From the NCBI RefSeq assembly GCF_003696285.1, contig NZ_RFFL01000006.1:208312-272311 (forward strand): a DNA stretch of 64,000 bases, written 5' to 3'. Positions 11,687 through 20,389 of the stretch are shown in pieces (positions within the stretch are counted from its first letter, which is position 1; each line of letters begins with the position of its first letter). The notes beneath the pieces were generated by a model, which made no database searches, was not told the origin of the DNA, and was given only the letters and a program-made list of their open reading frames with translations. Source of the DNA: Stutzerimonas nitrititolerans. GTDB lineage: Bacteria; Pseudomonadota; Gammaproteobacteria; Pseudomonadales; Pseudomonadaceae. A program made the position numbers and the translations under genes.

Positions 11687-13216
11687 TCATTTCAGCTTCA
11701 GCCGCCGCGCCAGCTTGTGCAGGTTGCTCGGATCGACGTCCAGCAGCCGCGCCGCCTGCGCCCAGTTTTCCCCACTGGCTTCCAGCGCGCGGACGATGGC
11801 CTGGCGCTGGCTGGCATCGACCGTTTCGCGCAGCGAGAGGATCTGTTGTGCGGTGAGGGGCTCCGTCGTTCCGGGGGTATCCACAACGGAAGCCACCGGT
11901 GAACTGTCCAGGTCCAGCAGCTCCGGCTCCAGCGTGAGTATCTCGCGACGCGAGGCGCCCTGGCTGAGCATCCGCAGCGCGGCGCGACTGATCACGTGTT
12001 CCAGTTCGCGCACGTTGCCGGGCCAGGCGTATCCGAGCAGCGCGCGCTCCGCCGCAGGAGACAGGCGCATGCTGCGCAGCCCGAGGCGCGCACGGTTCAG
12101 TTCGAGAAAATAGCCGGCCAGCAGCAGCACGTCGTTGCCACGCTCGCGCAGCGGTGGAATCGGCGCCGGATAGACCGAAAGCCGGTGATAGAGGTCCGCC
12201 CGGAAATGCCCGTCACGCACGCTTTCACGCAGATTCCGATTGGTGGCGGCAATGATGCGCACATCGACCTGGCGCGGCTTGTCCGCCCCCAGCCGCTGAA
12301 TCTCGCCGTTCTGCAGCGTGCGCAACAGCTTGGCCTGCACCGTGAGCGGCAACTCCCCCACCTCGTCGAGCAGCAGCGTACCGCCATTGGCCGCATCGAA
12401 ACGCCCGGGACGATCGGTGGTGGCGCCGGAGAAGGCACCCTTCACGTGGCCGAACAGCTCGCTCTCGGCCAGCGACTCGGGCAGCGCCGCGCAGTTGACC
12501 AGCACCAGCGGCTTGTTGCGCCGACGCGAGTGCCGATGCAGCCAGCGCGCGAACAGTTCCTTGCCGACCCCGGTTTCGCCCAGCAGCAACACGGGCAACT
12601 CGGAGTCCGCGACCACTACCAGCTCGCGCAACAGGTCGCGGATAACCGGGCTCTGCCCGAGGATCTCGTCGTCGCCGGGCACCAGGGTGTTCTCCAGCAC
12701 ATCGCTGCGCGCCAGGCGCAACCCGCGATTCTCATGCTCCAGCCGGGTGATTCGCACCGCTGCCTCGATCAACAGGGTGTAGCGCTGCAGATCACGCCGG
12801 ATCTCGTCGTCGAAGGTACCGGCATGCAGCGCATCGAGGGTCAGCGCGCCCCAGAGCGCACCTTCGACATACAGGCTGATGCCCATGCAATCATGCACGG
12901 GCAGTGGCTCGCCGACATGCTGGTCGAGCAGCCCATCGTAGGGGTCGGGCAAGCGGCTGTCAGGTTCGAACCAGGTGGGCTCCCGTTGCGACAGGATGGC
13001 CGCCAGCCGTGGATGCTGGGCCACGACGAAGCGCCGCCCCAGGGCTTCCTGCACCAACCCCACCGCCGCCAATGGTCGTAGCGCGTCCTCATCGAGCCGC
13101 AGCAGAACCACCGCTCCGCAGCGAAAACGCTGATGCAGCGTATGCACCAGCCGTTGCAGGCGAACCGCGTTGGGCAGTTCGGTCACCAGGTCGGCGAGCA
13201 GCGCCTCTTCCATCAT
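11687..13216 (-). CDS. norR: NorR-type nitric-oxide-responsive sigma-54 activator
   Basis: A 509-residue bacterial enhancer-binding protein. It has an N-terminal GAF domain (roughly residues 15-170), a central AAA+ sigma-54 interaction domain with Walker A GETGVGKELFAR, and a C-terminal Fis-type helix-turn-helix (residues about 465-505). In E. coli NorR the GAF domain binds a mononuclear iron that senses NO. The sigma-54 contacting loop reads GAFSGA rather than GAFTGA. The gene is divergent from dnrN, whose promoter has sigma-54 elements and two GT-N7-AC sites, strongly suggesting NO-dependent activation of dnrN. An AGGTGG site 8 bases upstream favours the ATG at 13216 over a GTG at 13228. 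Confidence 0.85.
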   Translation of the reverse strand: MMEEALLADLVTELPNAVRLQRLVHTLHQRFRCGAVVLLRLDEDALRPLAAVGLVQEALGRRFVVAQHPRLAAILSQREPTWFEPDSRLPDPYDGLLDQHVGEPLPVHDCMGISLYVEGALWGALTLDALHAGTFDDEIRRDLQRYTLLIEAAVRITRLEHENRGLRLARSDVLENTLVPGDDEILGQSPVIRDLLRELVVVADSELPVLLLGETGVGKELFARWLHRHSRRRNKPLVLVNCAALPESLAESELFGHVKGAFSGATTDRPGRFDAANGGTLLLDEVGELPLTVQAKLLRTLQNGEIQRLGADKPRQVDVRIIAATNRNLRESVRDGHFRADLYHRLSVYPAPIPPLRERGNDVLLLAGYFLELNRARLGLRSMRLSPAAERALLGYAWPGNVRELEHVISRAALRMLSQGASRREILTLEPELLDLDSSPVASVVDTPGTTEPLTAQQILSLRETVDASQRQAIVRALEASGENWAQAARLLDVDPSNLHKLARRLKLK

Positions 13217-13236
13217 GGTATTAGCCACCTTCTAGG

Positions 13237-13272
13237 GTTTTTTGAACCATATCTGCTATCGGTGATTTTGAC
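13237..13272 (+). promoter_or_regulatory. Two NorR-type enhancer sites (GT-N7-AC)
   Basis: Site 1 has GT at 13237-13238 and AC at 13246-13247 (GGTTTTTTGAACC). Site 2 has GT at 13262-13263 and AC at 13271-13272 (GGTGATTTTGACC). The GT-N7-AC core is the E. coli NorR consensus. The two cores are 25 bases apart and lie upstream of a sigma-54 promoter in the norR-dnrN intergenic region. E. coli has three such sites; I see only two. Confidence 0.7.
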
Positions 13273-13313
13273 CATCTCTATCTGCAAGCCTTGGAATCAC
13301 AACGAATTGAAGC

Positions 13314-13329
13314 TGGCACAACCCTTGCG
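13314..13329 (+). promoter_or_regulatory. Sigma-54 (-24/-12) promoter of dnrN
   Basis: TGGCAC (13314-13319), five bases, then TTGCG (13325-13329). The invariant GG and GC doublets are 12 bases apart, as sigma-54 requires. It lies about 40 bases upstream of the dnrN ATG and downstream of two NorR-type sites. Confidence 0.8.
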
Positions 13330-13365
13330 TTTGTAGGGGCAAACGCTCAACTCAGGATTTCATCC

Positions 13366-14037
13366 ATGACCATTGCATTGACCGAGCAAACCCTGGGCAG
13401 CCTGGCCTGCCTCATCCCGGGAGCCACCCGTGTTTTCCGCCAGTACAAGCTGGATTTCTGCTGCGGTGGCAACACCAGCCTGCGCGACGCCGCCAGCCAG
13501 CGCGCCCTCGATGCGCAGGCCATTGCCGAGCAGCTCGCCGCCCTGGGTGGCCACTCCGACACGCAGCCGGATTGGCGCAACGAGTCGGCCGGCACGCTCA
13601 TCGAGCACATTCTCGAGCGCTTTCATGAGCGGCACCGCGAACAGTTCCCCGAGCTGATACGCCTGGCCAATCGGGTCGAGCAGGTTCATGGCAACAAGGC
13701 CGACTGTCCGGTGGGGCTCGCCGAGCATCTCTGGAACATGCAGCAGGAACTGGAAAGCCACATGCTCAAGGAAGAACAGATCCTGTTCCCGATGCTGCAA
13801 CGTGGCATGAAGCTGCCACAGAGCCAGGGGCCGATCGCGGTGATGCGCTTCGAGCACGACCAGCACGGCGCCGCGCTCGAGCGCATGGCCGAACTCACCA
13901 ACGACATCACGCCCCCCGAGAACGCCTGCAACACCTGGCGCGCGCTGTATCGCGGCCTGGAAGAACTGCGCGACGACCTGATGCAGCACATCCACCTGGA
14001 GAACAACATCCTGTTCGCCAACGCTTCGGCCGAATGA
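13366..14037 (+). CDS. dnrN: Di-iron Fe-S cluster repair protein (YtfE/ScdA/DnrN family)
   Basis: A 223-residue protein with an N-terminal ScdA domain (conserved LDFCCGGNTSLRDAA) and a C-terminal hemerythrin-like four-helix domain with His/Glu ligands (IEHILERFHERH, HLWNMQQELESHMLKEEQILFP, FEHDQHGA, HIHLENNILF). Family members repair iron-sulfur clusters damaged by NO or peroxide. In P. stutzeri this gene is called dnrN and is linked to NO handling. The ATG at 13366 follows CAGGA, and residues before it are unconserved. Transcription is probably from the sigma-54 promoter just upstream, with dnrO following 48 bases later. Confidence 0.88.
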   Translation: MTIALTEQTLGSLACLIPGATRVFRQYKLDFCCGGNTSLRDAASQRALDAQAIAEQLAALGGHSDTQPDWRNESAGTLIEHILERFHERHREQFPELIRLANRVEQVHGNKADCPVGLAEHLWNMQQELESHMLKEEQILFPMLQRGMKLPQSQGPIAVMRFEHDQHGAALERMAELTNDITPPENACNTWRALYRGLEELRDDLMQHIHLENNILFANASAE

Positions 14038-14085
14038 CACAGCAATACGCGCGGGCTGGTCTTCAGCCGGGCTATCGGAGGTGAT

Positions 14086-14583
14086 ATGAAAGCAGTTATC
14101 CAACCTTTGGCGTGGGGCATAGCGATGGCCTCGATACTGGCGGTGGCGACAGGCTTCGCGCTTGCCGTCACCAGCGGAACGGTCCAGGCCGTCGAGCATT
14201 CGCACGGCCAGCACGCGCACGGCGAACAGGTCTCGATCTCGGTGCCAGACGGTCAGAGATGGGCCACCGACCCCAGCCTGCGCGAGGGCATGTCACGCAT
14301 TCAGGACGCCGTGCAGCAGGCGCTGCCGAGCGCTCCGCAGGCGCCGCTGGGCACCACCGAGGCGGCTCGGTTGCGGGAGTCCACCCAAGACGCCATCGCC
14401 TACATGGTCGACAGTTGCGAACTGCCTGCCGAGGCGGATGCCGCGCTGCACCTGCTGCTCGCCGAGCTGATCGAGGGCACTAATGCCCTTTCTCAGGCGG
14501 AACGACGCGAGGCGGGCCTGGAACACATCGTCACCGCCTTGCAGCATTACGCCGAAACCTTCGACGAGCCACTCTGGCGCTGA
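14086..14583 (+). CDS. dnrO: DnrO-like small exported/membrane protein
   Basis: A 165-residue protein with one N-terminal hydrophobic segment (residues about 7-30, a signal peptide or anchor) followed by a short histidine-rich patch (EHSHGQHAHGEQ), which might bind metal, and a helical, mostly acidic remainder. I associate it with P. stutzeri DnrO, described next to dnrN; the function is unknown. It is 48 bases downstream of dnrN on the same strand and so probably in the same NorR-controlled operon. The symbol rests on position and general character, not a search. Confidence 0.6.
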   Translation: MKAVIQPLAWGIAMASILAVATGFALAVTSGTVQAVEHSHGQHAHGEQVSISVPDGQRWATDPSLREGMSRIQDAVQQALPSAPQAPLGTTEAARLRESTQDAIAYMVDSCELPAEADAALHLLLAELIEGTNALSQAERREAGLEHIVTALQHYAETFDEPLWR

Positions 14584-14603
14584 CCCGGCGCTCGCCGGGC
14601 TGG

Positions 14604-14737
14604 CAGACCGTTGAAAATGTGGACGAGAGGCAGCCAGTGCAAGGCAGAAACAGGCGAGAAAGCAGTTTAGTGTTCTAGATGAGCATCTTGAGCCTGTTTC
14701 TAACGCAGCAATGGCAACGCAGATAGTTTTTCAACGG
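14604..14737. repeat. MITE-like nested inverted repeat
   Basis: The outer inverted repeats are CCGTTGAAAA (14608-14617) and TTTTCAACGG (14728-14737); the inner ones are AGAAACAGGC (14646-14655) and GCCTGTTTCT (14692-14701). No reading frame of note is inside. The left end plus flank (14604-14617) recurs exactly, as its reverse complement, at 25559-25572. A small non-autonomous element or a large folded RNA are both possible. Confidence 0.5.
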
Positions 14738-14825
14738 CCCTGCTAGCGCTGTGCCGCACGGCACGGCTAGGCTTGCAGCTGGTACCCTTAACGCCTTTCA
14801 GTTCCGAGAAGACAGGACGCCTCGC

Positions 14826-15509
14826 ATGGTGCTTCATCGCGTACATCACCAGATCCTTCGCAGCCACCACCTGTTCGAACCCCTGAACGACGAGCAGATG
14901 GACGAGCTGATGAATGCCAGCCAGCTTCTCAACCTGGACAAGGGGGACAACCTGTTCCACCAGGGCGAACCGGCGCATTCGTTCTATTTCGTCATCTCCG
15001 GAGCCATCAAGATCTATCGGCTGACGCCCGATGGACAGGAAAAGGTTTTCGAGGTCATCGGCAACCGCCAGACCTTCGCCGAAGCCATGATGCTGATGGA
15101 CACGCCCAACTATGTCGCTTCGGCGCAGGCCGTCTGCCCTTCGCAGGTCTATCGCTTCTCCAATACCGCCTACATGCGCCTGCTGGAAGCCAACCAGCGG
15201 CTGTCCTTCGCCCTGCTCGGCAAGTTGAGCGTGCGCCTGCATCAGCGCATCAACGAGATCGAGACCCTGTCGCTGAAGAACGCCACCCACCGCGTGGTGC
15301 GCTACCTGATGACGCAGCTGAACAAGGAAAAGGACGGCGGCAACAGCTTCGAACTGCCAATGGCCAAGCAACTGGTGGCGGGGCACCTGTCGATCCAGCC
15401 GGAAACCTTCTCGCGGATCATCCGCCGTCTCATCGACGAAGGCATCATCACCCAGGAAGGCCGGCAGATAGCGATCCTCGATCGTCACCGGCTGGAGCAG
15501 TTCGAGTGA
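14826..15509 (+). CDS. dnr: Dnr, FNR/CRP-family denitrification regulator
   Basis: A 227-residue transcription factor very like P. aeruginosa DNR across its whole length. It has a cyclic-nucleotide-type beta-barrel (LFHQGEPAHSFYFVISG), the dimer helix (LHQRINEIETLSLKNATHRV) and a C-terminal helix-turn-helix whose recognition helix (IQPETFSRIIRRL) carries the E-SR triad that reads TTGAT half-sites. It lacks the N-terminal Cys cluster of oxygen-sensing FNR/Anr, as expected of a haem-dependent NO sensor. P. stutzeri has several Dnr paralogues; this corresponds best to DnrD. The start at 14826 is chosen by homology, with AGGA upstream. It is the likely activator of the FNR-type boxes throughout the window. 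Confidence 0.9.
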   Translation: MVLHRVHHQILRSHHLFEPLNDEQMDELMNASQLLNLDKGDNLFHQGEPAHSFYFVISGAIKIYRLTPDGQEKVFEVIGNRQTFAEAMMLMDTPNYVASAQAVCPSQVYRFSNTAYMRLLEANQRLSFALLGKLSVRLHQRINEIETLSLKNATHRVVRYLMTQLNKEKDGGNSFELPMAKQLVAGHLSIQPETFSRIIRRLIDEGIITQEGRQIAILDRHRLEQFE

Positions 15510-15548
15510 TCCGGCGCAGTCTGACACCTAGGGCCGTTTCGCGAGCGA

Positions 15549-15562
15549 TTGATCGCCATCAA
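15549..15562 (+). promoter_or_regulatory. FNR/Dnr box upstream of dnrP
   Basis: TTGATCGCCATCAA is a perfect palindromic TTGAT-N4-ATCAA site ending 53 bases before the dnrP ATG, a position compatible with class II activation at about -41.5. Confidence 0.8.
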
Positions 15563-15615
15563 CCGTAATCAGGCGCAGCGCGTGGCAAGCTGCGACCGAT
15601 AACGAGGATTCGACG

Positions 15616-15807
15616 ATGCCCAACTGCCTCTACTGCCAGCAACAGAACCCGCCCAAGCAGGCCGAATGCGACAACTGCGGCATGCCCTTGCCCGAGCATG
15701 CCGACAGCGCGCCGGAACGGCGCCAGCGACGCTTCATGTGGTTCTGCATATGGCTGACGGTGTTCTGCGGTGCGATGATCGTCTGGCTGCCACGACATCT
15801 TTTCTGA
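15616..15807 (+). CDS. dnrP: DnrP-like zinc-ribbon membrane protein
   Basis: A 63-residue protein. It has an N-terminal double CxxC zinc ribbon (CLYCQ at about 4-7 and CDNCG at about 18-21), then a charged linker (PERRQRR) and a C-terminal transmembrane helix (WFCIWLTVFCGAMIVWL). It resembles the protein named DnrP in Pseudomonas. It follows dnr by about 100 bases but has its own perfect FNR/Dnr box, so it is likely a target of Dnr. The function is unknown; a membrane-tethered metal or redox sensor is only a guess. Confidence 0.75.
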   Translation: MPNCLYCQQQNPPKQAECDNCGMPLPEHADSAPERRQRRFMWFCIWLTVFCGAMIVWLPRHLF

Positions 15808-15838
15808 TTCGCCGATTCCCACGCTCCGGGCGTAGATC

Positions 15839-15862
15839 GTTCCTACGCTTCCGCGTAGGAAC
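15839..15862. terminator. Perfect 10-bp hairpin between dnrP and norD
   Basis: GTTCCTACGC (15839-15848), a 4-base loop, then GCGTAGGAAC (15853-15862). It lies 31 bases past the dnrP stop between convergent genes, so it could terminate dnrP. A T-tract is lacking, so it may instead be an extragenic palindrome. Confidence 0.45.
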
Positions 15863-15951
15863 GTAACGTTGGGCGCTCCAGCGCCTCGCCCTTCTCCGCG
15901 TCAATGCCTCACCCGCCAAAACGGTACTGCGACGCAGAGCGTCAACCATGG

Positions 15952-15977
15952 CGTTCCCACGCAGGAGCATGGGAACG
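15952..15977. repeat. 8-bp inverted repeat of extragenic-palindrome type
   Basis: CGTTCCCA (15952-15959) pairs with TGGGAACG (15970-15977). With the hairpin at 15839-15862 it makes the dnrP-norD gap palindrome-rich, resembling REP-like sequence. It lies 24 bases beyond the norD stop and might help end norD transcription. Confidence 0.4.
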
Positions 15978-16000
15978 ATCAAACGATTGGAGTGGCTCGA

Positions 16001-17845
16001 TCACCCCTGCGTCAGCTGCTTGTACAGCTGTGGCAGGCGGAACGGCAGCTGCTGCGGGTCCTTGATCAGCGTGTAGCCGTTGGCGCCGAACATGTAGGGC
16101 AGGTAGTCGCCGGCCTCGCTGTCGATGGTGATGCAGAACGGCAGCAGGCCCTGGCGGCGCGCTTCCAGCACGGCCATGCGGGTGTCTTCCACACCATAAC
16201 GGCCCTCGTAGAGATCCAGGTCGTTGGGTTTGCCGTCGGTGACCAGCAAGAGCAGCTTGCGCCGCTGCTTGCGCGCGCCGAGCAGGTCGGTGGCCTGGCG
16301 AACGGCGGCACCCATGCGGGTGTAGAAGCCGGGGCGCAACGCCTGGATGCGACCGCGGGTTTCGTCGCCGTAGCGCTGGCGAAAGCTCTTCAGCTCCTGC
16401 ATGCGCACCTGCTGCCGGCGCAGCGAAGAAAAGCCGTATAGCGCGAAGTCGTCCCCCACCGCCGACAGGGCCTCGCCGAACAGCATCAGGCTGTCGGCGA
16501 TCACGTCGATCACCCGGTGCTCGTCATTCAGGTGCGCATCGGTGGACATCGACAGGTCGGCCAGCAGCAGGCAGGCCAGGTCGCGCCGGTTCTGCCGCTG
16601 CTCCATGAACAGTCCTCGCTCGGCGCAGTGGCCGTGCTGGCGCTCGACGTGGAAATCCAGCCAGGCCTGCATGTCCAGTTCCGATCCCTGGGGTTGCCCG
16701 CGCAGCCATTGACGGTCGTTGCGCAGGTTCTCGAACTGCCGGCGCAACCGCCGCGCCAGCGGCCCCAGCCGCACCGGCAACCCTCTGGGTTCGGAGCCCC
16801 GCGGCAACATCATCTGCAGGTTGACGAAGTCGTCCTGCAGGCGCTGTTTGCGATAGTCCCATTCCGGCAGCTTGATCCCTTCGCCCAGCGGAATGTCGTC
16901 GACGTCGGCCGGCGGCAGATCCAAGTGCAGTTTCAGGCCGCCGCCCTTGCGCATGCGCTGGCGCGACATCGCGATCTCGTCGAGGTCCTCGGCCACGCGC
17001 GAGGCGTCTTCGTTCTCGCTGTCGTCGTTCTGACGATCGAGCTCGACATGCTCGGACCAGCTGAACAGGTTTTCCAGGCGGAACAGCATCAGCCCACCCT
17101 TGCTGGTGTTGTCCTCGACGCGCTTGGCGCGCTTGCGTATGCCGCTCTGTTCGGCAGGTGGCGCCTGCAGGTTGTTGTCCTGGTCCTCTTCGGCCAGTTC
17201 GGTGGCCTGTGGCACGCCCAGGTTTTCGGCTGGATACAGCCACATCGGCAGCGGCCAGGGCGCTACCTCGCTGCGTGGAAACTGCTCGACACTGCCCGGC
17301 TCACGCAGCGCCTGACGCAGCGCCCGTTCCAGCGCCGCCTCGGCTCTGGGAAGCGAATCGGGATCCGGCCGCAGTTGCAGGTGCGCCTCCACCAAACGCT
17401 CGTAACGCGAGCGCATGGCGGGGAAGCGCTGGAGAATCGACTGGGTCCAGCGCTGGTTGTCGCGCGCCCAATGGCGCATCTCGCCGGCCTGCGCGGCGAG
17501 CAGCGCCAGCCAGCGATACAGATCCTGATTGAGCGAAACCTCGGGATAGACCGCGAGGCTCTGCGGCAGGCGCAGGTTGTTGGCGTCGCACCAGGCCACC
17601 GGCAATTGCTTGCAGGTGCCGGCGACCTGCTGCAGCAGATTGCGCCGCAACATCAGGTCACGCGCGCTGGCGGCTTCCACACCTATGCCGCTGGCGCCGC
17701 CCATGGCTCGGAACAGCATCGCCAGGGGTCGGCGCATGCTCTCCAGTTCGACACAGGCTTCGGGGAAATCGGGGCTTGCGCGACGGGTGATGAAGCGATG
17801 CCAGACGCTGCCGACCCACTCTTCGACTTCGATGGTAAAGGCCAT
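16001..17845 (-). CDS. norD: NorD, VWA-domain NO reductase activation protein
   Basis: A 614-residue cytoplasmic protein with a C-terminal von Willebrand A domain whose MIDAS motif appears as LLLADLSMSTDAH. Downstream MIDAS-type strands include LLLLVTDGKPNDLD and DTRMAVLEARR. NorD acts with the MoxR-type AAA+ ATPase NirQ/NorQ to insert non-haem iron into or activate NorCB. It is the last gene of norCBD and is separated from norB by a terminator-like hairpin. I chose the ATG at 17845, which has GGAG 9 bases upstream; a TTG at 17851 would add two residues. Confidence 0.92.
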   Translation of the reverse strand: MAFTIEVEEWVGSVWHRFITRRASPDFPEACVELESMRRPLAMLFRAMGGASGIGVEAASARDLMLRRNLLQQVAGTCKQLPVAWCDANNLRLPQSLAVYPEVSLNQDLYRWLALLAAQAGEMRHWARDNQRWTQSILQRFPAMRSRYERLVEAHLQLRPDPDSLPRAEAALERALRQALREPGSVEQFPRSEVAPWPLPMWLYPAENLGVPQATELAEEDQDNNLQAPPAEQSGIRKRAKRVEDNTSKGGLMLFRLENLFSWSEHVELDRQNDDSENEDASRVAEDLDEIAMSRQRMRKGGGLKLHLDLPPADVDDIPLGEGIKLPEWDYRKQRLQDDFVNLQMMLPRGSEPRGLPVRLGPLARRLRRQFENLRNDRQWLRGQPQGSELDMQAWLDFHVERQHGHCAERGLFMEQRQNRRDLACLLLADLSMSTDAHLNDEHRVIDVIADSLMLFGEALSAVGDDFALYGFSSLRRQQVRMQELKSFRQRYGDETRGRIQALRPGFYTRMGAAVRQATDLLGARKQRRKLLLLVTDGKPNDLDLYEGRYGVEDTRMAVLEARRQGLLPFCITIDSEAGDYLPYMFGANGYTLIKDPQQLPFRLPQLYKQLTQG

Positions 17846-17879
17846 GAACAATCACTCCGTAGCGCATTCGAAAAACAGA

Positions 17880-17909
17880 AACGGCCCGCTAGGAATCAGC
17901 CGGGCCGTT
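17880..17909 (-). terminator. Intrinsic terminator between norB and norD
   Basis: On the minus strand the arms AACGGCCCG and CGGGCCGTT (plus coordinates 17901-17909 and 17880-17888) form a perfect 9-bp stem with a 12-base loop, followed by TTCTGTTTTT. This has stem and T-tract in the norB-to-norD direction and should reduce norD transcription relative to norCB. Confidence 0.8.
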
Positions 17910-17928
17910 GTACATATCGCGGTCGGAC

Positions 17929-19359
<1,431 letters not shown>

Positions 19360-19800
19360 TCAGCCCTCCTTGTTTGGCGGCCAGTTGTTGGTATCGATCT
19401 TCGAAGTCCACTTGAGGAACTCCGCCAGATCGTCGACTTCCTGCTCGCTCAGGTTGAATTGCGGCATCGCGCGACGCCCCGGGGCGCCCAGCGGCTGCGC
19501 CTTCATCCAGGCGCTCAGGAAGGGCTTGAAGGCCGCATCCTCACCGCGACGAACGAAGACGTTGCCCAGCTCCGGCGCGAAGTAGGCGCCCTCACCGAGC
19601 AGACTGTGACAGCCGATGCAGTTGTTGTTTTCCCAGACTTCCTTGCCGCGCACTACCGCCTCGGTCAACTCCGAAGCGTTGGTACGCTCTGGGAAAGTCT
19701 GCTCTGTGTGATAGGTCAGGCCTAGGAATACCAGGAAGAAGAACACGCTTCCCCCGAAGTAAATATTCCTGGCCATCCCCTTGGTGAAGGTGTCGGACAT
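19360..19800 (-). CDS. norC: Nitric oxide reductase cytochrome c subunit NorC
   Basis: A 146-residue membrane-anchored monohaem cytochrome c. The N-terminal anchor is at residues about 13-30, the haem site CIGCH is at 61-65, and the periplasmic domain follows. It passes electrons from soluble cytochromes to NorB. Its length equals that of P. stutzeri NorC. The ATG at 19800 is preceded by GAGGCGACC; the open frame continues upstream to 20019 but that part is not conserved. A perfect FNR/Dnr box lies 58 bases upstream. Confidence 0.96.
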   Translation of the reverse strand: MSDTFTKGMARNIYFGGSVFFFLVFLGLTYHTEQTFPERTNASELTEAVVRGKEVWENNNCIGCHSLLGEGAYFAPELGNVFVRRGEDAAFKPFLSAWMKAQPLGAPGRRAMPQFNLSEQEVDDLAEFLKWTSKIDTNNWPPNKEG

Positions 19801-19857
19801 GGTCGCCTCCTCATGGCTTGGCGTGGCCAGTTTAAGAAGGTGCCTATCGAAATACGC

Positions 19858-19871
19858 TTGATGGCAATCAA
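19858..19871 (-). promoter_or_regulatory. FNR/Dnr box of norCB
   Basis: TTGATGGCAATCAA is a perfect TTGAT-N4-ATCAA palindrome. Its centre is about 64 bases from the norC ATG, leaving room for a start site at about +41 from the centre. It is probably bound by Dnr under NO and low oxygen. Confidence 0.85.
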
Positions 19872-20050
19872 GAAAAACCTGAACGCAACACTCGGGTATA
19901 GCCTTGCCGCCGTTTTCCCTGCGGGCACGTCGAAGCCCGAAGCCAGAGCCTTCGAGCGGCGATCTCAGACGCATGAATATGGAGCGGCGGAAGGCACTGC
20001 GACCATGGGTCGCCAGCATGCCGCTGCAAAGAAAAGAGGGGAAAGAGAGC

Positions 20051-20121
20051 GGCGCCCTTGTGGGGGCGCCTAGGGTCTGTTGCCGTTTCGTCGCGAGCCG
20101 CGTACGAACGGCAACAGACCC
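20051..20121 (-). terminator. Two adjacent hairpins after norF
   Basis: Hairpin A has GGGTCTGTTGCCGTT (20073-20087) and AACGGCAACAGACCC (20107-20121), a perfect 15-bp stem with a 19-base loop. Hairpin B has GGCGCCC (20051-20057) and GGGCGCC (20064-20070). Both follow the norF stop on the minus strand. They probably end or process the nirQ-norEF transcript and separate it from norC. The long stem may also be an extragenic repeat. Confidence 0.6.
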
Positions 20122-20127
20122 CAGGAA

Positions 20128-20379
20128 CTACAGCAGCATCGCCAGCACGATTCCCGCCGCCATCGCCAGCGGCCAGCACAGCAGCAGGAGCCGCCAGAGC
20201 CCAGGCGCATGACGCAACTCCATGAAACCGTCGGTGATCAGCCAGGCCTTGACCAGAGCAATGGCCATTACCCCGGCGGCAAGCAGCAGCGTCGAGCCGG
20301 CGTTGCCCAGCACCACCGTGCCGATGGACAGCACGGCGAGCCCGACCCAGCAGTAGATCAGTACCTTCGAAGCGGACAT
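20128..20379 (-). CDS. norF: NorF-like small membrane protein (cytochrome oxidase subunit IV type)
   Basis: An 83-residue protein with about three membrane helices (KVLIYCWVGLAVLSIGTVVLG, LLLAAGVMAIALVKAWLITD, LWRLLLLCWPLAMAAGIVLAMLL) and the motif DGFMELRHAP seen in prokaryotic cytochrome c oxidase subunit IV. NorF is needed with NorE for full NO reductase activity in Paracoccus. The start at 20379 has GAGGTTCCG upstream. It directly follows norE (10-base gap), so it is part of nirQ-norE-norF. Confidence 0.85.
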   Translation of the reverse strand: MSASKVLIYCWVGLAVLSIGTVVLGNAGSTLLLAAGVMAIALVKAWLITDGFMELRHAPGLWRLLLLCWPLAMAAGIVLAMLL

Positions 20380-20389
20380 CGGAACCTCG

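Larger units (their letters stand above)
19801..20127. other. norC promoter region and downstream end of nirQ-norEF
   Basis: A 327-base gap. It holds the norC FNR/Dnr box (19858-19871), a minus-strand -10-like TTAAAC near 19829-19834, and two hairpins just beyond norF (20051-20121). No gene was recognised in it. Confidence 0.7.
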
